From NCBI GenBank assembly GCA_022661535.1, contig JAKULF010000001.1, forward strand, positions 992,001 through 1,056,000: 64,000 bases of DNA. Direction: 5' to 3'. Shown here one piece after another: positions 10,316 through 21,200 of this stretch. Each line of letters starts with the position of its first letter. The stretch's first letter is position 1. The position numbers and the translations under genes are program-made. This DNA comes from Eutypa lata. Its lineage: Eukaryota; Ascomycota; Sordariomycetes; Xylariales; Diatrypaceae. The notes under the pieces are model-generated. The model saw nothing but the letters and a program-made list of their open reading frames with translations, had not been told where the DNA came from and ran no database searches.

Positions 10316-11044
10316 ATGGCTATCGGCCAAAAGCGGAAGCGACCCGTGGCAGATTATTCCACAGTGATTGGCAGCAGTAAACCGACCTCAAAACTCCACA
10401 AGACCAGTGACCCTGTGGAACCTCTGTCACCGTCACCATCAGCCTCCCCAACCAGCGAGGATACAACTGCGACCACCGAACTCAAAACCGTTCGTCGTCG
10501 CCAAGAAGCAGCAGGTAAAGAAGAAGAAGAAGAAGAAGAAGAAGAAGAGGAGGAGGAGGAGGAAGACATGACAGCCCAACTCGAGCGCATCGCCGCATCC
10601 TCGCGTACCCCCTTCGAGAAGCGCGTGCTATCGCTCCTATGCCAGATCCCGCGCGGCCACGTGTCGACGTACGGCTTGCTCTCGGCGCATATGGGGTCGT
10701 CGCCGCGCGCCGTCGGGGGCGCACTGCGTCGGAACCCGTTCGCGCCGCTTGGTAAGTAGAATGACCGTCCAGAAGCACTTTTCTAGATTTTCTACCTAGT
10801 ATTACTTCAGTTATTTAGTGGGATTGCCTAAAACCTTGGGTAGTAGCTAACTCCAGATATGACAGTGCCGTGCCACCGCGTCGTGGCGTCCGGTGGCAGT
10901 CTCGGTGGGTTTAAAGGGAAGTGGCCTGTTGATGGGGAGGGCATCACTATCGATGAAAAGAAGAGGCTGCTTCGGAGCGAGGGTATTCGGTTCGATACAA
11001 AGGGCATGAAGGCGTTGGGGACCCCGTGGGGTGGGTTCAAATGA
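10316..11044 (+). CDS. O6-alkylguanine-DNA alkyltransferase (MGMT/Ogt family) with poly-Glu N-terminal region
   Basis: Exons 10316-10751 and 10857-11044 join in frame (105-nt GT-AG intron) to give 207 residues. The ATG at 10316 (AAAGCATGGC) is chosen because the frame upstream has no other ATG. The first 100 residues are a low-complexity extension: a basic start (GQKRKRP, perhaps a nuclear signal), Ser/Pro stretches and 15 consecutive Glu from 10520. The catalytic domain follows: TPFEKRVLSLLCQIPRGHVSTYG, then RAVGGALRRNPFAP (the DNA-binding helix with its Arg finger), then across the intron VPCHRVV with the acceptor Cys at 151. The Cys shows it is not an alkyltransferase-like protein, which has Trp there. 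The enzyme removes alkyl groups from O6-guanine by transferring them irreversibly to that Cys, in the nucleus. Confidence 0.92.
10520..10564 (+). repeat. GAA/GAG microsatellite coding for 15 Glu
   Basis: Nine to ten GAA codons followed by GAG codons lie in frame inside the alkyltransferase gene. The pure triplet repeat is prone to length change, which would vary the acidic tract without breaking the frame. Confidence 0.9.
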
Positions 11045-11410
11045 ATGTGAATTGTACAGATGTGGCAGTCTATTCGTCAAGTCATGTTATGTTGGTATAT
11101 GTGTGATGGAAAGGGTACTTAGGTATCATGGCGTCCTGGTTGGTGTAGTCGATATTCGGGGGGACTCACGTATTTCACCAAGGGTAGAAATGGAATGACT
11201 GGCGTTCCAAGGGTCTCCGAGTCATTCAATTTGACTGGTTTTTGCTCCCATAGTTGAAAGCTTAACCTATTAAGTGCATTCAAACGTCTTCTTAACATTA
11301 ACAGGATGTTTTCCCCCTCACATACATACATATATATATATTGCTCTCAACACAAAACAAAACACCTCGTCGCTAGATACTACGTCAACACCTTCTCAAC
11401 GCCGCCTAAC
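11045..11410. other. Intergenic between alkyltransferase and Cys-rich ORF
   Basis: This gap holds a (TACA)n/(TA)n stretch near 11323-11340 and a CA-rich leader (CTCAACACAAAACAAAACACC) before 11411, which looks like a fungal 5' untranslated region. No further gene was seen. Confidence 0.5.
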
Positions 11411-11626
11411 ATGTGTACCCAAGGTTACATCTACTACTGCGAATGCAGGCACATCTACGGCCCGACGCACCTGCCTTGTCGCGCCATCGAACAATGCGGT
11501 GGCGCCCGTCTCGACGGCGTGGACCTCGCTAGCAAGCCGAGCCAGGAACGGTTCGTCGAGGTCACCGAGTCTTGTCCAGCATGTTCTATCGGGCAACATG
11601 GTAACGCCGGGTGGGGCGGGAACTAG
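11411..11626 (+). CDS. Small conserved-looking cysteine-rich protein, function unknown
   Basis: This is a 71-residue single-exon ORF starting MCTQGYIYYCECRHIYG and ending with a CPAC pair and a Gly-rich tail. Cys sits at 2, 10, 12, 23, 29, 55 and 58; the YxCxCxH-type start and the CxxC suggest metal binding rather than disulfides, and there is no signal peptide. Short fungal proteins beginning MC-x-Y...C-x-C/H are common and uncharacterised; I recognise the style but no named family. An upstream in-frame ATG at 11306 exists, but the extra stretch has the composition of a leader, so 11411 is preferred. Confidence 0.6.
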   Translation: MCTQGYIYYCECRHIYGPTHLPCRAIEQCGGARLDGVDLASKPSQERFVEVTESCPACSIGQHGNAGWGGN

Positions 11627-11722
11627 TAAAGGGGGAGGTGGTGGTATGGGCAACCTATCTAGCCTTTGCGTTGAGGGTAGGGGGTTTCCGTATAGTTCTA
11701 GTTCATCGTAGGCTTTGTTTAA

Positions 11723-13101
11723 CTATAATAAAGACCAAACTAAACCAATAAACCCAGCAGCCAGTTGTCCAACCGTGCCTAGTGGAACAGACGCAGCCTT
11801 CCCCTCGTCGTTAGCGCCCGTGCTCGATGGAGTCTCGGTAGGACTCGTAGGGGATGGCGTAGAAGTAGGTGTAGAAGTGGGTGTCGACGTCGACGATGAC
11901 GCGGTGTCCCTAAAAGATTCATACATCAGTCAGCTTCGGTTTCACGCTCCAAGTTACCTAAACCCCCCAGACCAAAATCAAGAACTCACGGTAGGGTATA
12001 GTTCCTAAAGAACTCCATAATAACGCTACTCGCATTAAAGCTCGCCGGGCCGGTGCCATGGTCCACATTATCCGTATTGTCGAACGTAGCCGGCCAATCG
12101 TGTCCGACACGATCGCCGTCGTACACGAACGTAGTGAGCCCCCTGTCCTTCCCGTCGCCATAGACGAAAACCTCGGCATCGGACGTCAGGTTGCTCGTCG
12201 CGACGCCTTCCACATTCAGCCCGTCGCGGGCCGCCCACCCCTCGACCCACCGCTTCACAGCCGGGAGGCAGTACCCGCGCCTCTCGCCGCCGGCAAACGC
12301 AATCGTGGTGTCGTTCCCGCCGTGGAACGCGAGCAGCGGCACCTGGGCCCTCTTGGGGTCGCACGGCGGCAGCGGCACCGTCTCGGGATCGCATTCACTA
12401 CTGCTATTGTCGCTCTGGGCGCTCGCTACTACGTCAGGCGGGACGTAATAGGCGCCCGAGACAGCAGCGAACGCGGCGAACCGGCCCGCGGAGCGCGCGT
12501 CGCACGCGAGGACCTGGCCCGCCATGCCGCCGCCCTGCGACTTCCCCACGACGTAGACCCGGTCCAGATCGACGCACAGGTGCTGGTCGACGACGGCGTC
12601 GAGGACGGCGAGGGCGTAGGCGACGTCGTCGACGGTGTCGCTGAGGCCCGGGTAGCCCTCCCAGAAGCGGTCCACGTCCGTCGTGCCCGTCGACTGCAGG
12701 TACGCGACCGCGTGGTCCGTGTTGAAGCCGTAGCTCGGGTCCGAGAGCCGGTCCAGGTCGGCTTGCCAGGCGGCGGTGCGGCCGGCGCCGTGGAGCGAGA
12801 TTATCAGGGGTGTGGGTTTTGGCGTCTGTGCGCCATCGGAGGAGGAAGAAGAGGAAGAAGAGGAGGAGGGCACCCAGAGTGTGTAAGGTCTTCCGCCGTT
12901 GTTGCCGAGGGGGTCGGTGGATGGGAGTGTGAAGTTCGTCCGGGTGTTGGGGGAGACCGTTGTTGATTTGCTGCAGCCGGGGCTCGGTCGCCCGCCGCCG
13001 CCACTCCTCCTGCTGCTGCTTCTGCTGCTTGCCTGTGCGGCACTGGGGCCTAGGAGGCAGAGCAGCAGGAGCGACGAGAGGTTGTTGGAGGTTGAGCGCA
13101 T
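11723..13101 (-). CDS. Secreted, probably GPI-anchored CE1 esterase / PHB-depolymerase-like (feruloyl or acetylxylan esterase type)
   Basis: Exons 13101-11990 and 11909-11723 join in frame over an 80-nt intron (GTGAGT..TTTTAG, CTGAC branch) to give 432 residues. The N-terminus is a signal peptide (LLLLCLLGPSAAQA). The alpha/beta-hydrolase parts are clear: LIISLHGAG (oxyanion region, about 104-107), VYVVGKSQGGGMAG with nucleophile Ser188, LLAFHGGNDTTI with Asp264, and GHDWP with His334. These are as in the LpqC/feruloyl esterase C and PHB-depolymerase family. A run of ten Ser lies near residue 80. Exon 2 encodes a Ser/Thr/Pro linker, a likely GPI attachment stretch (SSTGANDEG) and a hydrophobic tail (LAAGFIGLVWSLL). 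Without the splice the protein would end YTLP and lack the anchor. It probably cleaves ester side chains of plant cell-wall xylan; the exact substrate is not shown. Confidence 0.88.
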
Positions 13102-14039
13102 CGTTACGATCGCTGAGAGAGAAACACCACTTCACTTTATGCTAACGAGATCGGAATTAGTCGCATCCCTAAGAAGGATAAATCGTCCGTCCATTTGTCC
13201 ACTCGCATCTTAGATCCGGGAGGCGGGAACTAGCTTCATCTTATAGTTAGTTGGTTAGCTAGCTACATCACATGTCGACGGCTCCTTTTACGCCGACAAC
13301 CGATCCCACGCTTGTTTATTTTCATTTGGTTTGGTTTGGTTTGGTTTGGTTTTTGGTGACCGCATGACGGACGGTTAGACCTCCGGGGTATATACGGCTC
13401 TACTTCTTGCAGGTTTCAAAAGCATCGTCCTAGTCTCACTATAGCTCGCGCCGTTGCGACTCTCTAGATTCCTGTTCGAGCTTAGCTGCGGGTTTAAGCA
13501 GATACACGGATGATCCAACTTCGCGGGGGTTGGGGGGGGGGTTTAGGGCATGTTGCCCTCACGGCCCTGGTCCGCTTTGCCCCATACCTACATAGTAGGG
13601 GCGGGAGGGACCGGGGGGTTGCGGGGAACAATCCGGGAGAAAACCCGAGTCCTCTTTACAATTGGAGGCTCTTTTGGATGGTGTCAAATGGGACGGATAC
13701 ATCAAGAGATGTGAGCGATATATGTGTGTGTGTGTATGTATGCTTCGTCCGAGATAGCCTAACCAGGAAAATGAGATTTAAACCCTCTACATATATGTGT
13801 GCGAGAGTATTGGAGGCTGATAAACATGCAGCCTGTAGATAGATAGAAAATAAATGAAAAGAAACAAGCATATCACGTCACCCTGACTGCATGTCGGAAA
13901 AGAAGGGGGAGGGAGGTACCGGGTCTCGGCACATTGAGAGAAGGAATGCTATAGGGAATGCGCAACCACATGCCAGCCAGGGGTAGTGGTGATAAGCTTC
14001 GCCAACCCTGCTTTAAACTATATGCAAGTCGAAATAACA
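13102..14039. other. Intergenic; (TTTGG)n microsatellite
   Basis: The stretch holds the esterase promoter. At 13325-13353 TTTGG is repeated five times, followed by a poly-T. A short (GT)n lies at about 13720-13738. Other ORFs here are short and without recognisable features. Confidence 0.5.
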
Positions 14040-14195
14040 ATGCGGGGGTCCCTTGGGGTTTCGTTGAGAAACAGTTTTGGTGTGTGTTTATTGGCGGGCG
14101 CGGCAATTCTGGCGGTCGCTAAACCCTTTCCGGTGCAATATGAGGAGTCCCATGACGACGGGGATAGTGTTCCCAAGATAATCCTAGACGATTGA
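14040..14195 (+). CDS. Possible 51-residue secreted peptide precursor (uncertain)
   Basis: A small ORF starts MRGSLGVSLRNSFG, has a hydrophobic core (VCLLAGAAILAVAKP) like a signal peptide, and ends with a short acidic tail (EESHDDGDS..ILDD). It contains no conserved motif, and no promoter or neighbour supports it. Chance ORFs of this size are common, so this is a weak call. Confidence 0.22.
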   Translation: MRGSLGVSLRNSFGVCLLAGAAILAVAKPFPVQYEESHDDGDSVPKIILDD

Positions 14196-15184
14196 GATGA
14201 TTACTCAGTACGAAGTACTACACACGTGAATAGTAAGGCAAGCCCAGGAACCATATTAATGCATAATACCAACCCTCACCGACTCCTAGAGGTCGAATTG
14301 AGTTCTTAAAATAGTCACTAGGTTCAGTCAGTTAACTAACTAGGTCTTCACAACCATCCCTTCACGATAATACGAGAGGAGACCATATAACAGAGCACCG
14401 GTTTTTATTCATTAGTACTTCCAGACCTGTGTATGATGACCTGAACGCATCACAAGATGAAATCTATGGATCGCCTGCCTGCAGGATCATTAGCGGAGGT
14501 CGACGAGCCATCTCAAGGTAACACCGGGAACGCGGTGTTATCTTCCTGTCCTCAATAGCCCTGTCACCCCCCTGGTGTATACATCGTATGCTTTAGAGCA
14601 TTCCTAAATCATTTTCGTATCGACTATTCGACAGATTATACATAGCAGGATGATGAGGTACAATTGGCCGTAGTTCGAGATCATCCCTAACCATTGACAT
14701 TCAAGAACCAAGGGACTAACTATAGCCAGGTATTAGAAGGGATAAGTCTTCACATCGCAGGTATCCTAAAATGATCTAGGGATAACAAGGTTAGCCGGAA
14801 GGCTGTGTCTGCTGAATGCCAAGTTTTCAAATAGCCCCAACTCTTTGGAAGCATGCCAGTTTAGTGTTCAATGAGATGGGATTGGGAAGATTGCAAGTTG
14901 CCTAGGTATAGTTTGAACCACGAGTTGTTAAAAGGTGAATTGAAACAGACAAGGAAACGGGGTATAGTTGAAAATATCCATAGTAAACTGAAAAATGACC
15001 AGCCTAAAGTGAAACAAGGACCAAAAAAGGGGGAAATGTCGTAAACCGTGGACCAGCCGAAAACGCCACAGAAGTGAAACCAGCAGTATACCTAGGGCAG
15101 AGAACCGCATCCAGTTCGGTCATAATTAGATAGGGTCGCGTGGCTTGATTTCGAGCACAATGCAGGGGACAAGCTATTTATCCC
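14196..15184. other. Intergenic, no gene seen
   Basis: Roughly 1 kb of A+T-leaning DNA holds the 3' flank of the next minus-strand gene. I see no RNA gene, repeat or convincing ORF in it. Confidence 0.45.
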
Positions 15185-18100
15185 TTAGAAGAATGTTGGC
15201 TTTGTAAGAACCCGGTACTCCACGTAGTCTTCTCCATCAATGCTGATGATCGTGCCTTGACTGACAAGCTTGCCTTCAAAAGGACCACCCCGCTTGCGCT
15301 CATATTTGATACCGGCATGTATCTTGATGTTGTCATTGCCGGGACCTTGTCGACTGAGCTCCTGCGCTTGCCAGATCTTGTCCATTCTCTGGATATTGTC
15401 GTTGAAGTCCCGTCGAACGTCATGCGAAGGCACCGTGTTCAGCACGGCTGCACGCTGTGTAGCATTTCTTTCATCGCGGACTTGGTTCAACTCCATTCTA
15501 TCGATCGTCCGGGTCACAATGCCTCTCTGACGCTCAATGTCAATACTATTGCTTCGACTCCCGAGTCGAACGCCAGCTTCCGGAAGAGAGTGTCGGGAAG
15601 GACGACCGTCAGGTTGAGAAATCATCCGTTGCTCTTGTTGAGGTTCTTGGACTCTGACTTCGTGAGCTCTAGTCTCCTGTCCCCTGACCTCCCGACCTCT
15701 GGTATCCTGGCCTCTAACTTCTGACTTTGGAGTATCTTGTCGGTCTTCTCTGTCGATAGAATTCATGGGTTGACGAGGATTTGAGTTGGCAGTAGCGACA
15801 TGCTTGGCAATTTGAGATGCACGTCGTTGGGCCTCGTAAACAGCCTGGGTTTCATTGGCAACACGGGTCTCAGGCGTCTCACCAAGGTCTATTTGATTTT
15901 GGCGAACGCGGACATATTCTTTCATCTCAGGTCGGGTCAAATTTTGGAGGTGTGGTAGGAACCTAACTTCTTCGTAGTTGATCCACAGAGCTCCCGCGCC
16001 GGTAGGGAAGTTGCCCTCATGGTAGCGTCCATCCATCGTTTCCCGCATAAGCTTCACACGGAACATGTCATTAGCGCCAAGGATACCGAACACCGCATGC
16101 CTTTCGTTGTCCTCCTTCGTATCGGATTTCAACCAGCAGCCGACCAAGATACGGGTTGGTCTTGTGCCATGCAGGGGCGAGGCTCCGCGAGGCTGTTGAT
16201 GCTGTGGAAGGGGTGGCAGCACATGTTGGGGGGTGACCGAACCGCTTGTACCGATGGGGCCAACTACGTTTCCATTAGTTCGGCGACGCTTCTCGGGGCG
16301 GGTAGATTGCAGGTTATCAGGAAGTCTTTTCCCCCAAGCAATGCAAGGCTGTTGGTTAGCTTCAGTGGGGGGGTTGACTAAAAGTCGATGCTTGGCCTCT
16401 TCAACGGCGGCAATCTGGGCTTTCCGCTTCACATCCGGCGGCTCGTCGGCTTTCTCGGTCTCAGATCTGAGCTTGACGTACTCTTTGACCTGGTGGTGAT
16501 CCAAACCAATCAAATGATCTTCAAAAACAACCCGCTCAAAGGTTACCCAGCTACCACCCGGGCCAGGAGGGATCGGGAAAAGTCTAGTGTTGATGGCGTC
16601 TCCAATGCGGGTATGGCACTGAATACGAGTTCGCAAGCGATCACGCACATCCATGAATCCAATGACAGCATGTTTATCAGCCTCGTCGGGTACAGGAGAA
16701 TCTCTCCAATAGCCTAGAATGACCCCCTTAACGTGTGCGGAGCCGTGCCGTTTCTGTGGGTGAGACGAGGGACCATTATCATCACTATCTTTCAGTTCTA
16801 TCTTATCCTCGCCTAAGTTATTGTAAATAGTAGAACGCTTGCGCTTGGGGTAGTGCGAGGTTGGCTTGTCGTCCGTGTCCGTGTCAAGCATCTCCTCATC
16901 GCCATGATCTGAACGAGTAGGCTTGTGACCATTGGCATTGGTACCAACAATTATCTCATCGCCTAACACGTCCGGGTTGACACTAGAAACCGAACTAGAA
17001 TCGGGAGGAGGACTAAGCTCAGCCTCGTTGGTAGTGTCATCTTCCTCAGGAGCCGTAGATTGAGGACCTTTCAGAGCTGGTGTAGCCACTGGGATGGACC
17101 TAGAGATGTGTGTCAATAACCATGTGATCTGTCTATAGCTTAGAACATATGAAGCGCAATAAAGGACATAGGGTGATGAGTCATTAGTAGGTGCGAGATC
17201 ATCAGGCCGGACTTCGAATTAGTATGATAATAACTTCCGTTTGGGAGTTAGGTAGTTATTTTTAAACACTAGGGCAACTAGCTTGACTAAAAGAACAATA
17301 GCGATAAAGAGTGAGAGGAAGCATTGACCACAGTTTGATAGAAGGGGTGAAGTGATAGCGAGGCTCCTCGAGTGTACAGCACAAACTCAGAGACACTTGT
17401 CAATGACGTAATTTGTGATAAGCAACTCAACAAGAGCAGTGCTTATAGTGTCCTTGGGTCGACCAAAGTCCAAGTTAACTATGAGCTAGATGGAGATAAG
17501 GCTTAATGATAAAGAGGTCAAAATAGGAAACAATGTGTTAGATAAGAGCTAGACTTCAGCCCATAGAGGAAATTGAAATGTGGGAGCAATTTCATTCGTG
17601 GTGCGAGATCTGGTCTTCTTACCGACGAAAGCGAAAGCGCAAGTCGTATTGCGGTGTGTGAGTTGGCATGGTTGGGAATTTAATCTCTAATGGAAACAAT
17701 GTGGTTTGGATGGCTGACGTGTTACAAAGACAAAATGAATGGGGAGAAGATAACTTGTGAGTTGTAATCGGGTTGCAAGGAAAAGCTGAATTACAGAAGT
17801 TGAGAAGCAGAGTAAAGCTAAGTAGAAAATGAAAGCGCGAGGTGGGATTGATAGGGTGGTGGAATGAAAAAGTAGTTGTCGCCATGTGAAGCACATCGTT
17901 GTCGATGAGTTGCTCGTGAGGGCTAACTGAGTAATAACTGGATCAGGTGCATATTTAACTTTATCTGCACCATTGATTGATTTGCAAGTGTGCGGACTCG
18001 TAGTCAGCAGCATCAGCGAAAGTGACATTGGTAACAATGAATTCGCTGACCTTAGCACCTGCACCATGCAGGAAAGGGTTGGTAACAATAGAAAGACTCG

Positions 18101-18206
18101 ATGGAACATTGATAACTTACTTCCCATCGATTCCATTGGGAACCTCAACCTTGGGAGTTGTCTCTTTTGAGACCCGGCCCAGTGTTTTGGTGTCGTTCTC
18201 CTCCAT
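15185..18206 (-). CDS. Unknown fungal protein with an internally duplicated ~90-residue domain
   Basis: The main exon is 17099-15185. It has no ATG at its start but begins right after an acceptor (CTCTAG). A short exon 18206-18121 has a good start (GCCATGG; MEENDTKTLGRVSKETT) and a GTAAGT donor, and its phase fits; joining them gives about 666 residues but needs a 1,021-nt intron, long for a fungus. Two related domains are visible, about 16735-16466 and 16159-15899. Each has a VxGxW/LGYW start, a short acidic loop then KHAVIGF/RHAVFGI, a GG/GA-SW/LW-ISxExV core and an ending QVKEYVKLR / EMKEYVRVR. A basic nuclear-like segment (PEKRRR) lies between them. A 10-residue repeat (EVRGQDTRGR type, three units) follows at about 15700-15620, and the C-terminus is FEGKLVSQGTIISIDGEDY. 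I do not recognise the family. The 3' part is firm, the 5' exon is tentative. Confidence 0.65.
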
Positions 18207-21200
18207 GGCCAGCTCGGCTGTCTTGGCCTGTTCGAATCGATAGATACCTATTCTTTGAACGAATTGAAGAGACGGGATAAGTTATGCTAAACTTGCGGGT
18301 TTGTAAGCATGGAGTGTGTTGTGGTTTTGAGATAGAACTCAAACTTGAACTAGGCCGTGAATTTTCGATGGGTTAGAAGGGTTAAGTGTAAAAATGACTG
18401 ATGCGTTGTGCGCTGTACAGCCAGTTCGAAAAGCTTGGTGGTGGTGAGAGTTGGTAGTGTTCTCTGGTTGATGTGGAGAGGGGGAAATCTCCAAGTCAAT
18501 TAGAGGCGTGTGAGAGAAATGAGATGGAGTGGTTTGGGAAGTTGTAAGAGGAGATGTGAGGAGATTATAGTTGGGATGGAAAGTTCCTAACTTGAAACTT
18601 GTAAGGCTGGATGGATGTGCAACTTATTAACCGGTTATCAATTAATGCAAGTGGTGAGAGGAAAGTTGGTTAAATCCATACAGAGTTGCTGAATGGAAGT
18701 CAAAAGAAAATCAGAAACTTACAGTTAGTGGGAGACTAAACTACTGTAACTTTGAAGATAACTACTTAAGTAGGTAACTATGAGTTAGTTTATCCAATCT
18801 ATTTAAGGGCGTTGAGGGGGAATGTCAAGAAGGGCGGAGGATTTGTTCTGTTAACTTGGTGCATAACTACCTAGAAGCTTTATTGTAGAGAATCACTTTC
18901 TATGTGGCCACAAAGTTTTCAAATCAAGGGAGAATGACCAAGTTGATTGGCTACTTCTTAGCTGCTTAGCATTTGGGGAATGCACTCTCCAGTTTTAGTG
19001 TAGGTAGGCCAACATTCAGAACGTTAACCTTCCACGAAACCTTAGACAGCATGCCAATTGAATGCATAAGTACTCAAATAAGTACAAACTTAGTTACATA
19101 CATAAGGTAAGATAAACGTTATTAGGTAATTCATTTGAAGCTATGATGCCTACCTACATACATGCATAGATCGGCTATATATAAAGGTGGTTAGTTATAG
19201 TGACTTGTGCAGTAACTATAGACTTGGTAATATCTTGTATATTAGGTCCATGTATTCTTCGTCTAGCTAATTGTCTAGCTAACTAGCATCTTGGACATAC
19301 CCAATTAGTAAGTAGTTAAGCAGCGATGATAGATAAGCAATCTGTCCAAATTGTAGATGATTCGTGTGGGCGGGCAGCAGGCAAGGAGATGGATTGTCTG
19401 TATTATTACAGTCGGGTCGGAGTAGTAGAATAAGGTTAGGTAGGTTCAGTAAAGTAGGTACTACGCTATCCTTTGGAAACCTGCGAATCCGAAGCCTGTG
19501 GACCACACCTCTAGATAGGCGTGGAAGTTTAGCAGCAGGGTTTAGTCAGCTGCACGCTGATAGCGCATATCGCATAGCGCATCGCATGCCTAGCAGGCTG
19601 GCAAGCACGTTAATTATAGCGCTGTGACCGCGACTTGACGTGACAGAATTCCAGTGCTTGCTCGCAAGCTCAAATTAGGTGCCACAAGGCATTGTGCTCC
19701 AATAGTACAGAATGTAGTTAATGATGCTTCAGGAATGAAAAGATGGTGTTAGTGAGTTGCTAATGATAGCGAAGTGGAGCGAGAACAACTTAGAAGTCAG
19801 TAAACACATTCCGTCCTATATGCATGTTGCTTATTCGGTTACTTACTAGGCATTATATTAATAATAAGCTTGGCAGTTAATAGTTATTTGATTTCCTTCT
19901 ACCTTAGTACCTAACTACCTACCTCTAAGCACCAGAACAATTCACTTCTTACTAGGTTACGACGCAATCTCTTTACTCTAGTTTATGGACTATTAACGTG
20001 ATATAGGCAATTCAACGAATCCCGATAATAACTGGGATACAAATAGTATGGGTATCAAGTAAGGAAGACATGGAGTTGATTGATCGAGTTATGAACCAAA
20101 ACGGAATGATCCACATATTTGTGATACCACAACTCATCCAACGGCCCAAGTAGAAACCAATCCAATTGCCTACATGTCGTTATTGCTTGATAACCACTTC
20201 CGACATTCTACAACGTTCTCGTCAATTAATAAACTCCCGATAAGGTTTATAATCGCGCATCGTCTGCAACCCCAGACAGAGCCCTACATAGCATGCCATA
20301 CATGTAGGGCTTTGCATTTAACAAGTATTCAATCGGACATATCGATAATATCGCCGTTATGAGCGACAAACTGCCAAAGAGACAATAGTTACACGTTGTT
20401 TTCTTCTTCTTTTTCCTATCAAAAAAGGACTAAACTCGCTACATGTCTGACATGATACCTGATACAACTCTCTCGTAATGATGCCCAAAGTGGTAGACCA
20501 ATATAATCAGGTAGGTATTCTCAACTGCACGAAATTTTTGCACTATTAAGCCGTCAGCCAATCAGCATAGTCGGACCAAAGTCTGTGTGGGCATGGTGGA
20601 AATGACGAAGGAACCATCCCGCCATCTTAATAGAGTGCTCAGGTAGGTCAGTAGTTTAGCTACCTGATCCGGCTAGGGATAGGCTTAAACCCCTCTCTAT
20701 GAGTGACTGTATTTGAAGAGTCACACCTACTTTTTACGTCAGGCGTTAATGTCTCATGAAGCATTTAGTGAATAATTTCTTAACTCGAGACGGAACGTGG
20801 ACTGCTGCTTTCTCTTGAGCAATATGCAAGCCGGATGACGCCAGTGTATGAGATGTTTCCCTGTGCATCGATTGAGTCTAACAAGGATCGCCTAAAACTA
20901 CCTATGTACTTATCATCTAAGTTAAGGTAAGCCAATCTGAACCTTGTAAACTCTATTGACCAAGCATCCCAACACCACACTCGTTAGCGACGAAGGTTAA
21001 GGTGACATTGTCTCGCAATCACGTGACTATCCGGTTTCCAGTAGGCGTTCTTATGAAATGTGAGGTATTGTACAAGTAAATAACTTCGTAGTTCCGACCG
21101 TTTGAAAACCATAGAATCTATGTACTGTCCAGGTAGTTTCTGCGCCCCCTGTACGACCTTCTTCACACCAATAGTCGATTCTGAGCGGTTAGGAATCCAC

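Noticed and set aside
12058..12966. 302-residue plus-strand ORF
   Set aside because: Antisense to the esterase gene; composition follows the GC-rich codons of the real frame.
17619..18148. Minus-strand ORFs of 91 and 153 residues upstream of the duplicated-domain gene
   Set aside because: Hydrophobic random-looking frames in the putative long intron; splice phases to the main exon did not give a better model.
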